DNA of 16,611 nt from an uncultured Lactobacillus sp. (GCA_946409675.1 CAMJXI010000009.1:1-16611); one strand, 5' to 3'. Positions 6,992-14,727 are shown, counted from the first letter of the stretch. The notes: generated by a model from the sequence alone, not told the origin. A program made the numbers and translations.

Positions 6992-8119
6992 TTATTGACC
7001 GAGATCAGCATTTGTATTCAAATGTTCGTCGTAAGTCGTTGAGTAGTATACCTTACCGGTATCTAAGTTGGCAACGAAATACAAGTAGCCTTGGTCTTGA
7101 TCGACTGGATTAAGCACGGCATTTAAAGATTCAAGACTTGGATTATTGAAAGGTCCTGGTCCAAATCCGGCATGAACGTACAAGTTATAAGGCGATTTAA
7201 CCTTGATGTCTTCTAAAGAAAGAGACTTCTTGTGGGTGTTTAAGGCATACATTACCGCAATATCAGATTGTAATGGCATGTCGATTGCTAAACGGTTGAA
7301 GAAGACGCCCGAAATCTTAGCACGGTCAGCCTTAGTCACACCTTCACGTTCAATCAGTGAAGAAAGTGTGAGTGCTTCTTGGACAGTTAAATCCTTCGCC
7401 TTAATCTTAGCAAAGTATGGTGTATAAACTTCGTTTGCCTTTTGAACCATTTGGGTCACTAATTCTTTTAAGGTCGTCGATTTATAAACGTCATATTTTG
7501 CAGGGAACAAATAACCTTCTAAGTTATAACGCACACTCTTAGACTTCAAGCTTGAGTCGAGTAACTTAGGATATTTCTTGGCTAACGATTTGATGAAAGT
7601 ATCGTTCTTCATTAACTTGAGGAAATCGTCCTTCTTAAACTTGGTGTTTTTGGCGATGGCATCACCGACTTCTTCGACGGTGACCCCTTCACGCACAAGC
7701 ACACGGGCAACCACGGTTCTGGTCCCACCTGTCTGAAGTTGGTGTACAACTTCATCCAAAGACATCGAAGGAGAAAGATAAAAGTCGCCGGCACGAAAAT
7801 CGGTCAGACTCTTGGTCTTGGTCCAATAGTTGAAGATAGTGGCGTTTTTGATAATTTTATTTTTTTCCAAAATGACGGCAATATCCTTGTTGGTTGAACC
7901 AATCGGGATTTTCACCTTCAGTTCAGACTTGTCACTGGTATTAAATGGTTGGAGCGCATCATGAACATAGAGCGTACCAAAAATACCGACGACCACAACT
8001 AAAACCCCAATGATTGAAAGAATCCATTTGGTTAGTTTGTGCGCAGCTTTAGTCTCAAGCTCTTGTTCAAATTGCTTTTCTTGATCAACACTAATTGGAT
8101 CAGATTTTTTAGATGCCAA
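6992..8119 (-). CDS. mltG: Endolytic murein transglycosylase MltG (YceG-like)
   Basis: MltG cleaves nascent peptidoglycan glycan strands and is thought to set their length, acting at the membrane with elongation enzymes such as PBP2b. The 375 residues have a charged cytoplasmic N-terminus, one membrane segment (about 32-51) and a YceG domain (about 65-370). The catalytic glutamate is expected at E257 in S-L-I-E-R-E-G. Other family marks are E-G-Y-L-F-P (201-206), N-R-L-x-x-x-M-P-L-Q-S-D (275-286) and S-P-Y-N-x-Y...G-P-G-P-x-x-N-P-S (309-328). The start is TTG at 8117-8119, fixed by AAGGAG 8 bases upstream. It follows pheT by 47 bases with no terminator, so it is probably in the same transcript. 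Length is usual for Firmicutes members. Confidence 0.95.
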   Translation of the reverse strand: MASKKSDPISVDQEKQFEQELETKAAHKLTKWILSIIGVLVVVVGIFGTLYVHDALQPFNTSDKSELKVKIPIGSTNKDIAVILEKNKIIKNATIFNYWTKTKSLTDFRAGDFYLSPSMSLDEVVHQLQTGGTRTVVARVLVREGVTVEEVGDAIAKNTKFKKDDFLKLMKNDTFIKSLAKKYPKLLDSSLKSKSVRYNLEGYLFPAKYDVYKSTTLKELVTQMVQKANEVYTPYFAKIKAKDLTVQEALTLSSLIEREGVTKADRAKISGVFFNRLAIDMPLQSDIAVMYALNTHKKSLSLEDIKVKSPYNLYVHAGFGPGPFNNPSLESLNAVLNPVDQDQGYLYFVANLDTGKVYYSTTYDEHLNTNADLGQ

Positions 8120-8166
8120 AATCTATTCTCCTTTTCCAAAATCGCTAAATTTGTCTAAAATCAAAA

Positions 8167-10566
8167 CTATCTTACCACAACTTCGAGTTTTTCAGCTAAA
8201 GCATTAGTGATTTTTTCAACAGAATTAGTAATTACTTCATCGGTTAAGGTCTCTTCTTCGTTCACAAAGGTCAATTGATAAGCAACAGACTTCTTGCTTG
8301 GCGCAATCTTCTCGCCTTGGTAGACATCAAAGACAGTGACGTTTTGGAGATATTTACCGCCGTTTTCTTCAATAACCGCAACAAGCTGGTTGTTAGTTAC
8401 TTTTTTATTAACGAGCAGTGAGAGATCACGTTTGATGCTTGGGAATTTAGGAGCAGGTTTAGCGTTAGTAGTTGGAATTTCCAAGTCCAGAATTGGTTCG
8501 AGGTTAATTTCAAAACCGTAAACGTCTAAAGATTTCATTTTCTTGGTCATAATTGGGTTAACTTGCCCAACTAAACCGATTAATTGGCTTTCGAGGTAGA
8601 TACCGGCAGTCCGAGTTGGGTGCATGCCAGAAACCTGAATTGGTTGGTAGGAAATTTTATCGGTGATTCCAATTTGGTCAAAGAATGCTTCCACTTGGCC
8701 TTTTGCATAGTAAAAGTCGGTCTTAGCGTCGAGATGTTGCCAGTTAGTTGGATCATCGGTACCGGCATAAACGGCAGCGAGATGTTCGTATTCGTCGAAT
8801 TCACCGTTGAAGGTATCAAAGACGCGACCTTGTTCGTAAAGACGGAGTTCCTTTTGGTTACGGGCAACGTTATAAGCAACGGTGTCCATAATGCCACTCA
8901 AGAGATTTTGACGCATGCTCGTCCGTTCTGAGTTCATGGGCCAGCTGACGTCGATTAAGTCGTTTTTGTTGGTGGTAAACATCTTAGCCTTTTCCTTTGA
9001 AGTCAACGAATAGTTGATGGTTTCAAAGAGTCCGAGGTGTTCGATTAACTTCTTGTAGTGGTTGATCTTGTCTTGACGACTAGAATAGCCCCCAAGAGTT
9101 TGTTGGCCAACTGGTAAGGTTGAAGGAAGATTGTCGTAACCGTAAATCCGGGCAACTTCTTCAATCAAGTCAGCGTCGATGAAGATATCAAAACGACGAT
9201 TTGGCACTGTCACGGCGATTTCTTCACCAGTTGTTTCTGTGACAAAACCAAGTTGGGCAAAAATCTTTTCGATTGCGGCAGTGGTTAATTCAGTACCGAG
9301 TACCTTATTAATTTTGGTGGTCGTAATCTTAATCACTAACTTAGGCTTGTCTTGATTGTTCCCAACACAAGTACCCTCGTAAGTTTGACCCATAGCATAT
9401 TTTTCGAGTAATTCAGCCGCCATGTCGGCAGCTTTTTGGGTGTTATCCCAGTTCAAGCCCTTTTCAAAACGGTTCGAAGCTTCTGAGCGCATATTGTGGC
9501 GTTGGGCAGTCTTTCTAATACTTGTACCATCAAAGACGGCACTTTCAATCAAGACGTCCTCAGTTGCATCGGTGACTTCAGAATCAAGACCTCCCATGAC
9601 GCCGGCTAAGGCAACAGGAGTTTTGCCATCGGTGATAACTAAGTCTTTTGGATCCAAATCAATCATGGTTTCGTTTAAGAGTTGCATCTTCTCACCGGCG
9701 ACGGCTTGGCGCACCAAGATCTCGTTAGTCTTGATGACATTAGCATCAAAGGCATGGAGTGGTTGACCAGTCTCAAGCATCACGTAGTTAGTGATATCAA
9801 CGACGTTATTAATTGGACGGACACCGGCGTTCCAGAGTCTGATTTGAAGCCACATTGGGCTAGGAGCGATTTTGACACCGTGGACCTTACGCATCAAATA
9901 CTTCGGAACGAGTTCTTCGTCCACACTTATCTTGAAGTCGTTGGTCCAGTCGGGTAATTCAGCTTTTGGAGCAAAATCAGCGAACTTAGGAAGTTGGTCG
10001 ATAATTGCACCGACTTCGTGAGCAGCACCTTCCATTGAAAGCGTATCTGCGCGGTTAGGAGTGATATCAAAGTCAAAAATATAATCGTACATACCGAGTT
10101 CGTTGAAGACAGGAGTTCCGGGTTCAACCATGTGTTCGAAGACGTAGATTCCGTTAGCATATTGCTTAGGAACGACACTCTCATCGAAACCAATTTCTTG
10201 TAAGGCACAGATCATGCCGTTTGAAACGACGCCACGCATCTTGCTACGTTTGATCTTTTCGTTGCCGGCGATTCTTGAGCCGTGCAGTGCAACGATGACG
10301 TATTGGTCGGCGGCAACATTAGGAGCACCGCAGACAATTTGGATAGGTTCTTCTTCACCAACGTCGACTTGGGCCACTTTAAGGTGATCAGAATCGGGGT
10401 GATTTTCGATACTCAAAATATGACCGACGACGATTTTTTTGAGACCTTCCATTGGGTGGTTAACGTCAGCAATTTCAATCCCAGTACGGGTAATTTTCTC
10501 TGCTAAGTCTTTTGGATCAATCACTAAGTTCAAGTAATCTTTGAGCCAGTTGTATGAAACTAACAT
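8167..10566 (-). CDS. pheT: Phenylalanine-tRNA ligase beta subunit
   Basis: PheT is the large subunit of the alpha2-beta2 enzyme that charges tRNA-Phe; it recognises the tRNA and edits mischarged Tyr-tRNA-Phe. The 799 residues carry the tRNA-binding OB domain (about 40-150; G-H-I-L...H-P-D-S-D-H-L-K-V...V-C-G-A-P-N), the B3/B4 editing region (about 210-400), the B5 domain (about 408-480; P-N-R-R-F-D...D-L-I-E-E-V-A-R-I-Y-G-Y), the catalytic-like core, and the C-terminal FDX-ACB anticodon-binding domain (about 708-799). The ATG overlaps the pheS stop by one base (TAATG at 10564-10568), indicating translational coupling. Its ribosome binding site lies inside the end of pheS (GGAGG). It is controlled with pheS by the upstream T-box. 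Confidence 0.98.
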   Translation of the reverse strand: MLVSYNWLKDYLNLVIDPKDLAEKITRTGIEIADVNHPMEGLKKIVVGHILSIENHPDSDHLKVAQVDVGEEEPIQIVCGAPNVAADQYVIVALHGSRIAGNEKIKRSKMRGVVSNGMICALQEIGFDESVVPKQYANGIYVFEHMVEPGTPVFNELGMYDYIFDFDITPNRADTLSMEGAAHEVGAIIDQLPKFADFAPKAELPDWTNDFKISVDEELVPKYLMRKVHGVKIAPSPMWLQIRLWNAGVRPINNVVDITNYVMLETGQPLHAFDANVIKTNEILVRQAVAGEKMQLLNETMIDLDPKDLVITDGKTPVALAGVMGGLDSEVTDATEDVLIESAVFDGTSIRKTAQRHNMRSEASNRFEKGLNWDNTQKAADMAAELLEKYAMGQTYEGTCVGNNQDKPKLVIKITTTKINKVLGTELTTAAIEKIFAQLGFVTETTGEEIAVTVPNRRFDIFIDADLIEEVARIYGYDNLPSTLPVGQQTLGGYSSRQDKINHYKKLIEHLGLFETINYSLTSKEKAKMFTTNKNDLIDVSWPMNSERTSMRQNLLSGIMDTVAYNVARNQKELRLYEQGRVFDTFNGEFDEYEHLAAVYAGTDDPTNWQHLDAKTDFYYAKGQVEAFFDQIGITDKISYQPIQVSGMHPTRTAGIYLESQLIGLVGQVNPIMTKKMKSLDVYGFEINLEPILDLEIPTTNAKPAPKFPSIKRDLSLLVNKKVTNNQLVAVIEENGGKYLQNVTVFDVYQGEKIAPSKKSVAYQLTFVNEEETLTDEVITNSVEKITNALAEKLEVVVR

Positions 10567-11618
10567 TATTTTGCTTCCTCCTGTTGAAACTGTCCTAAGA
10601 AACGAACGTCATTAGTATAGAAATCACGAATATCGCTAATTCCATATTTCAAAATGGCAAAACGGTCGATCCCAATCCCGAAGGCAAATCCACCGTAAAC
10701 ATTGCTATCAACGCCGGCATTTTCGATGACGTTTGGGTGGACCATTCCGGCACCAAGTACTTCGATCCAGCCAGTACCCTTACATGTGGCACAGCCTTCC
10801 CCATTACATTTGAAACAAGAAACATCCATTTCGACAGATGGTTCGGTAAATGGGAAGAAACTAGGACGCAAGCGAGTCTCTCTATTTTGGCCAAAAACGT
10901 GTTTTGCGACAACTTCTAAAGTTCCCTTAAGATCAGCCATCGTCACGTTTTTATCAATCACAAGACCCTCTAATTGGTTAAATTGGTGAGAATGCGTCGC
11001 ATCATCATCATCCCGACGATAAACCTTACCAGGAGAAACCATCTTTAAAGGACCGTTTGCAAAATCGTGTTTTTCAAGAGTACGTGCTTGAACAGGTGAA
11101 GTTTGTGTTCTGAGCAAGTTTTCTGGATTAATATAAAAAGTATCTTGCATGTCACGAGCTGGGTGATCCTTAGGGAGGTTCATCATTTCGAAGTTATAAT
11201 GATCGGTTTCGACCTCAGGACCTTGGACAACTTGGTAACCGAGTCCGATAAAGAACTTCTCTAAGTCTTCTGCCATGATGTTAATTACATGGGTATTACC
11301 GACGTTAGGTTTCTTACCAGGTAAAGTCACATCGATAGCTTCGGCAGCAAGTTTCTTTTGCATCAATTCTTCGGCCATTTTTTCTTTGGCTTCTTGTAAT
11401 TGTTGGTTGAATTGGTCACGGACCGTGTTAACGGCTTGGCCGACTTCCTTGCGTTTTTCTGCATCGACGTCTCTCATGGAATGCAAAATTTGGGTTAATT
11501 CACCCTTTTTACCGACCAATTTAACCCGAATGTCATTCAAGACTTGTTCGTTTTGACTAGCCTTAATTTCCTTTTCGCCTTGTTCTTTTAACTTGTTTAA
11601 TTTTTCAAACAGATCCAT
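10566..11618 (-). CDS. pheS: Phenylalanine-tRNA ligase alpha subunit
   Basis: PheS is the catalytic subunit that activates phenylalanine and transfers it to tRNA-Phe. From the ATG at 11616-11618 there are 350 residues: an N-terminal coiled-coil arm (about 1-95) and a class II catalytic domain. Motif 2 is R-R-D-D-D-D-A-T-H-S-H-Q-F (201-213) and motif 3 is G-F-A-F-G-I-G-I-D-R-F (310-320). A four-cysteine zinc-knuckle-like insert (C268, C271, C276, C279) precedes G-T-G-W-I-E-V-L-G-A-G-M-V-H-P, a pattern known in Firmicutes PheS. The frame stays open 12 codons further upstream, but those codons fall in the T-box terminator and its T-run. AAGGAG 5 bases before this ATG fixes the start. It overlaps pheT by one base. 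Confidence 0.98.
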   Translation of the reverse strand: MDLFEKLNKLKEQGEKEIKASQNEQVLNDIRVKLVGKKGELTQILHSMRDVDAEKRKEVGQAVNTVRDQFNQQLQEAKEKMAEELMQKKLAAEAIDVTLPGKKPNVGNTHVINIMAEDLEKFFIGLGYQVVQGPEVETDHYNFEMMNLPKDHPARDMQDTFYINPENLLRTQTSPVQARTLEKHDFANGPLKMVSPGKVYRRDDDDATHSHQFNQLEGLVIDKNVTMADLKGTLEVVAKHVFGQNRETRLRPSFFPFTEPSVEMDVSCFKCNGEGCATCKGTGWIEVLGAGMVHPNVIENAGVDSNVYGGFAFGIGIDRFAILKYGISDIRDFYTNDVRFLGQFQQEEAK

Positions 11619-11633
11619 TCTCTTCTCCTTAAA

Positions 11634-11854
11634 ATAAAAAAAGCTCCGCCCCAATAGATTGGGACGAAGCTTCGCGGTACCACCCGATTTTATTTAGTTA
11701 ACACTAAATACACTCAGATTCGATAACGGTGAATACCGGAATTGATTAGATTCGACTCCGAAGCTGAAATTCGAGTTACAATTTAGCGGATGCTCGCACG
11801 GCCCATCCTTCGCTTTCAAAACGGTAAATCTACTAGACTTCATAATTGTCATTG
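11634..11854 (-). promoter_or_regulatory. T-box riboswitch leader (tRNA-Phe) controlling pheST
   Basis: The leader RNA senses uncharged tRNA-Phe and prevents early termination. The T-box sequence GGGTGGTACCGCG lies at 11673-11685; its TGGT (11679-11682) would pair with the tRNA 3' end, the final T matching an A discriminator base. Stem I has a distal hairpin at 11788-11808 (GGATG...CATCC around CCGTGCGA). Its specifier loop is formed by an AGTA-containing left strand and a right strand GAAT-TTC-A. The specifier is therefore TTC (Phe) at 11766-11768, followed by the expected purine. A second TTC six bases further on falls in the closing helix and is less likely. A terminator hairpin ends the leader 20 bases before the pheS ATG. 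Confidence 0.96.
11636..11672 (-). terminator. T-box regulated terminator hairpin
   Basis: On the minus strand AAGCTTCGTCCCAAT pairs with ATTGGGGCGGAGCTT over 15 positions, including a few G-U pairs, and is followed by TTTTTTT (11636-11642). The left arm abuts the T-box sequence, as required for the mutually exclusive antiterminator. Confidence 0.92.
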
Positions 11855-11860
11855 CATATA

Positions 11861-11889
11861 ATCTTAAAACAAAAAGAGCGTTAGGTCAA
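11861..11889 (-). promoter_or_regulatory. Promoter of the pheST T-box transcript
   Basis: On the minus strand TTGACC (11884-11889), a 17-base spacer and TAAGAT (11861-11866) place the start near 11854, just ahead of Stem I. The -35 lies in a small inverted repeat TTAGGT-TATTG-ACCTAA (11881-11897, minus strand) that includes the stop codon of the upstream regulator gene and could act as a weak terminator for it. Confidence 0.6.
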
Positions 11890-11893
11890 TAAC

Positions 11894-12226
11894 CTAAGCC
11901 CATTTATCAGCCCATTGGTGGACTTCATCCATGACTGGTTTTAAGTCCATTCCCTTTTGGGTCAAAGTATAACTGATGATACCGGATTCTTCATCCACAC
12001 TACGTTTAACGATTTTGAGTTGTTCTAACTCCTTTAATCTTTCGACTAAAACACGGTCGGAGCAACTACAAACTGCATGTGCTAAATCCTTGAAGCGCAT
12101 TTTGTGGGTATCACACAAGGAGCTAATGATCAAACCATTCCACTTCTTACCCAGAATTTCAAAAGAACTCACAAAATGAGTACAGAGTTCGAAATCATCT
12201 TTAGTTTTTTGTTCTATTGTTGGCAT
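11894..12226 (-). CDS. HxlR family winged-helix transcriptional regulator
   Basis: This is a small DNA-binding protein of 110 residues from the chosen start. It follows the HxlR layout: an N-terminal cysteine (C15) before the helix with G-K-K-W, then R-F-K-D-L-A, the recognition region S-D-R-V-L-V-E-R-L-K-E-L-E, the wing with I-V-K-R-S-V-D-E-E-S-G-I-I-S-Y-T-L-T-Q-K-G, and a C-terminal dimer helix. Cysteines at 15, 38, 53 and 55 could make it thiol-responsive, since some HxlR proteins sense electrophiles or disulfide stress through the N-terminal cysteine. The ATG at 12224-12226 is preferred over the GTG three codons upstream because AGGGGTGA sits at ideal spacing before the ATG and overlaps the GTG. 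It has its own TATAAT promoter. No typical target such as an oxidoreductase lies beside it. Confidence 0.9.
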   Translation of the reverse strand: MPTIEQKTKDDFELCTHFVSSFEILGKKWNGLIISSLCDTHKMRFKDLAHAVCSCSDRVLVERLKELEQLKIVKRSVDEESGIISYTLTQKGMDLKPVMDEVHQWADKWA

Positions 12227-12265
12227 TTGATTCACCCCTTTTAAAAATAGTCTCTAAATAAACCT

Positions 12266-12293
12266 TATTCTAACACTTTATTATACAAGAATA
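12266..12293. promoter_or_regulatory. Promoter -10 with flanking inverted repeat (candidate HxlR operator)
   Basis: A perfect TATAAT (minus strand, 12280-12285) lies upstream of the HxlR-type gene. It is bracketed by TATTCT (12266-12271) and AGAATA (12288-12293), inverted copies 16 bases apart. No strong -35 is seen. The symmetry around the -10 would suit autoregulation by the dimeric regulator; this is inference. Confidence 0.5.
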
Positions 12294-12334
12294 CTTACTA
12301 AATACAAGTTAAATTACTTAAAAATTTTATCTAA

Positions 12335-13096
12335 TTAGACAAGTTGGTAGATTAAGATTCCGGCAGCAACGGCTGCGTTCAATGATTCTGCTTTACCAAA
12401 GATTGGAATATAGAGTTCTTGGTCGGCTTGGTCGATGACGTTGACGTTTGCACCGTGAGCTTCGTTCCCGATAACTAAACCGAAGTTTTGGGGTGCTTCA
12501 TATTCAAAGACGGATTGGGCTTTATCGTTCAACAAACTAACTAAGATAGGAAGATCGTGTTCCTTGAAGTTAGCAATCGAAGCAATAATATCTTGTCTAA
12601 GAATTGGCATGTGGAATTGTGATCCTTGCATGCTGCGTTGGACTTTAGAGTTATAAAGGTCAACACTGTTGTTACTCAAAACAACACCGGTAAAGCCGGC
12701 AGCGTCAGCAGTTCTGATAATCGTACCAACATTACCAGGATCAGTTAAGTCGTCTAAGAGAACCCACTTACCATAGTTAAAGCTATAGTTACCTGGTTGG
12801 TGAATTGGCAAGACCATGAAGATGTCTTGGGAATTCTTGGTTTCGCTGAGCGAATCGGCAATCATTTGGTTGATTTGGATAATCTTACCACTTGTCATAT
12901 CGACGCGGTCACTTACCTTCTCCATTGCTTCTGGAGTTGCAAGTAAGTAATAATAGCGGATATTAGCCTTTAAGGCTTCATCGACAAGATGGTAACCTTC
13001 TACAAGGTAACGACCTTCGCTTTGACGGAATTTCTTTTGTTGGAGCTTTTTCACATTTTTGATGGTTGTGTTGGCCATTGAAGTTATTTCTAACAT
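12335..13096 (-). CDS. SpoU/TrmH family RNA 2'-O-methyltransferase
   Basis: This SAM-dependent enzyme of the SPOUT superfamily probably methylates ribose in tRNA or rRNA; the substrate cannot be read from sequence. The 253 residues show an N-terminal RNA-binding domain (about 20-100; F-R...E-G-x-H-L-V-D-E-A-L) and the knotted catalytic domain. Motif 1 is D-P-G-N-V-G-T-I-I-R-T-A-D-A-A-G (119-134), with R128 as the expected catalytic arginine. Motif 2 is L-V-I-G-N-E-A-H-G (207-215) and motif 3 is E-S-L-N-A-A-V-A-A-G-I-L-I-Y (237-250). The ATG has AGGAGAG at good spacing. A relative, ysgA, sits just upstream of pheS in Bacillus subtilis, so this placement is conserved apart from the HxlR gene that intervenes here. 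It diverges from acyP. Confidence 0.93.
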   Translation of the reverse strand: MLEITSMANTTIKNVKKLQQKKFRQSEGRYLVEGYHLVDEALKANIRYYYLLATPEAMEKVSDRVDMTSGKIIQINQMIADSLSETKNSQDIFMVLPIHQPGNYSFNYGKWVLLDDLTDPGNVGTIIRTADAAGFTGVVLSNNSVDLYNSKVQRSMQGSQFHMPILRQDIIASIANFKEHDLPILVSLLNDKAQSVFEYEAPQNFGLVIGNEAHGANVNVIDQADQELYIPIFGKAESLNAAVAAGILIYQLV

Positions 13097-13121
13097 AATC
13101 TCTCCTCATTTCTGCTAATAG

Positions 13122-13130
13122 CTTATAACA
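13122..13130 (-). promoter_or_regulatory. Candidate extended -10 promoter of the methyltransferase gene
   Basis: The minus strand reads TGTTATAAG (TG-N-TATAAG), about 25 bases before the ATG at 13096, with a weak TTAGCA 16 bases upstream of the TATAAG. Confidence 0.45.
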
Positions 13131-13162
13131 ACCACGCTAAAAATGCTAATGAATTGTGAAAA

Positions 13163-13171
13163 TGATACAAT
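13163..13171 (+). promoter_or_regulatory. Candidate extended -10 promoter of acyP
   Basis: TGATACAAT (TG-N-TACAAT) lies in the divergent gap. No good -35 is present at 17 bases. A start near 13178 would leave a leader of about 60 bases. Confidence 0.45.
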
Positions 13172-13237
13172 ATATAGGTAGTTATTAACTAAAAAATTCG
13201 CTAATTTCAATTACGATACATAAAGAAGAGGCAGAAA

Positions 13238-13513
13238 ATGATTACGAATCAGATAGTAGTGGCAGGCCTAGTCCAGGGAGTAGGCTTTCGCTGGATGACG
13301 ATGAAAGTTGCAAAGGAATTGCATGTGACGGGCACGGTGAAAAACTTGGTAGATGGCCGGGTTTTGATAGTGGCACAGGCAGATCAGGAAACGATGGCTA
13401 AGTTCATTGAAAAAATAAAGGCTTCGCCAAGTCCCTCGGGTTACGTGACTGATGTCGAAATTGCAGAACTGCATGACCAAAAGAAGCTCCACTCTTTTAC
13501 CGTAATCGGTTGA
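13238..13513 (+). CDS. acyP: Acylphosphatase
   Basis: Acylphosphatase hydrolyses carboxyl-phosphate bonds of small acyl phosphates such as acetyl phosphate in the cytosol. The 91 residues match the usual size. The signature G-L-V-Q-G-V-G-F-R-W contains the phosphate-binding arginine R18, and the catalytic asparagine is N36 in G-T-V-K-N-L-x-D-G-R-V. The C-terminal G-Y-V-T-D-V...F-T-V-I-G fits the family ferredoxin-like fold. The ATG is preceded by AAGAAGAGG. It is divergent from the methyltransferase gene and 57 bases upstream of yidC. Its stop codon overlaps both a small hairpin and the -35 of the yidC promoter. Confidence 0.96.
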   Translation: MITNQIVVAGLVQGVGFRWMTMKVAKELHVTGTVKNLVDGRVLIVAQADQETMAKFIEKIKASPSPSGYVTDVEIAELHDQKKLHSFTVIG

Positions 13514-13526
13514 AAACCGCCTTTTT
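13507..13526 (+). terminator. Weak candidate terminator at the end of acyP
   Basis: CGGTT, loop GAA and AACCG (13507-13519) form a 5-bp stem followed by CCTTTTT. It overlaps the acyP stop codon. The stem is short, so read-through into yidC is likely. Confidence 0.4.
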
Positions 13527-13538
13527 AAAGGGTACAAT
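13510..13538 (+). promoter_or_regulatory. yidC promoter
   Basis: TTGAAA (13510-13515), a 17-base spacer and TACAAT (13533-13538) each differ from consensus by one base. The -35 overlaps the acyP stop codon. A start near 13545 gives a leader of about 25 bases with GAAAGGG before the ATG at 13571. Confidence 0.75.
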
Positions 13539-13570
13539 TCTAACTTAGATACACTTTGAAAGGGTTAGTT

Positions 13571-14599
13571 ATGAATAAAAAATTAATTAAAAAGCTGGGC
13601 TTAGGAGCATTATTTCTAAGTTTGGTGCTTGTACTATCTGGTTGTGCCAAGATCGACTACGCCGCAATGAAACCACCTACGGGCTTTGGTTACGGTACAA
13701 TCTACCAAATTTTTGGTCACCCACTCCAGAACTTGATGTTATGGGTTTCTGAAAAGATGGGTGGAGCAAACGGCGCTGGTTGGGGTATCGCCCTCGTTTC
13801 CTTCGTGGTTCGTCTCTTGTTACTTCCATTGATGTTACGTCAATCAAGTAAATCAACTAAACAACAAGAAAAAATGAAGGTTTTACAACCTCAAATGACC
13901 CTTGTGCAAAATGCCGTTAAGACACCTGGTATTTCACAAGATCAATCAATGAAATTAAACGCTTTGACGATGCAAATCTACAAAGAAAATAACATGTCAA
14001 TGATGGGTGGGATTGGTTGCTTACCTTTACTCTTACAAATGCCTATCATGATGGGTATCTATCAAGCCGTTATTTACTCTAAAGATTTGTTCCAAGCTTC
14101 ATTCTTTGGCATCAACCTTGGTAATCCTTCAATGCTTGTGACAATCATCGCCACAGGACTTTACGTAATCCAAGGCTTCATGATGACGATTGGTTTGCCA
14201 GCAGATCAGAAGAAAATGATGCAAATGAGCATGATTATGAGCCCAATGATGACCTTTTTCATTTCGGTTTCAGCCCCTGCTGCATTGGCACTTTACTTCT
14301 TGGTTGGTGGGATTATCATCATTATCCAACAACTTATCGTAACCTTTATCATCACACCTAAGGTTAAGAAAGATGTTGATCGTGAATTACAAGATTCTCC
14401 AATGAAGGAAGTTGTTACACCAGAAATTATTGCAGACATCTTACAGACTTCAGCACAACCTGCTGGGGCAACTGCAGGTGCTACTGGTGCAGCAAATGGA
14501 ACGACACCTGCAAGAAATGCAGTTGAAAGTTCAGAAGTTGCTGAGAAGAATCGTTCAAGAAATGCGGGTAAACAAAACCGGCATGATGACGAAAAATAG
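13571..14599 (+). CDS. yidC: Membrane protein insertase YidC/Oxa1 (lipoprotein type, MisCA-like)
   Basis: YidC inserts and folds membrane proteins, alone or with the Sec translocon. The 342 residues start with a lipoprotein signal: basic MNKKLIKK, a hydrophobic core, and a lipobox L-S-G-C with lipidated C25. Five membrane segments follow. The conserved positive residue of the hydrophilic groove is R81 (F-V-V-R-L-L-L-L-P), and the family signature G-C-L-P-L-L-L-Q-M-P-I-M-M-G-I-Y-Q (149-165) is complete. The cytoplasmic tail holds an Ala/Gly/Thr-rich linker (about 297-313) and a short charged end with few lysines; many Firmicutes YidC2 tails are longer and strongly basic. The ATG at 13571 is chosen over a TTG five codons upstream because GAAAGGG lies ahead of it and the signal peptide then has normal form. 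It has its own promoter inside the end of acyP. Confidence 0.96.
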   Translation: MNKKLIKKLGLGALFLSLVLVLSGCAKIDYAAMKPPTGFGYGTIYQIFGHPLQNLMLWVSEKMGGANGAGWGIALVSFVVRLLLLPLMLRQSSKSTKQQEKMKVLQPQMTLVQNAVKTPGISQDQSMKLNALTMQIYKENNMSMMGGIGCLPLLLQMPIMMGIYQAVIYSKDLFQASFFGINLGNPSMLVTIIATGLYVIQGFMMTIGLPADQKKMMQMSMIMSPMMTFFISVSAPAALALYFLVGGIIIIIQQLIVTFIITPKVKKDVDRELQDSPMKEVVTPEIIADILQTSAQPAGATAGATGAANGTTPARNAVESSEVAEKNRSRNAGKQNRHDDEK

Positions 14600-14680
14600 G
14601 TAAAAAATTAAACGAAAAAGAGTCAAAAAAGTATTAATTTTGACAGAATTTAAAAATTTAAGATAAATTTAAATACTAAA
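14600..14680. repeat. AT-rich gap with small inverted repeats after yidC
   Basis: GTCAAAA (14622-14628) and TTTTGAC (14638-14644) are perfect inverted copies with a 9-base loop, and AAATTTA-AGA-TAAATTT (14654-14670) is a second perfect inverted repeat. Neither is followed by a clean T-run on the plus strand. They may help end yidC transcription or be chance in an AT-rich stretch. No gene is seen here. Confidence 0.35.
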
Positions 14681-14716
14681 AAATGGGACCTTCGATGTAA
14701 ATCGGAAGTCCCATTT
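14681..14716 (-). terminator. Strong terminator of the surface protein gene, possibly bidirectional
   Basis: AAATGGGAC...GTCCCATTT closes a 16-pair stem around the loop GTAA, with one C-A mismatch and one G-U pair. On the minus strand it is followed by TTTTTT and lies 11 bases past the surface protein stop. On the plus strand it is followed only by TTTATG, so it would stop yidC transcripts less well. Confidence 0.85.
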
Positions 14717-14727
14717 ATGTTGCGCAA

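Noticed and set aside
11619..11654. Upstream extension of pheS by 12 codons
   Set aside because: These codons overlap the T-run and the right arm of the T-box terminator, and a strong AAGGAG sits directly before the ATG at 11618.
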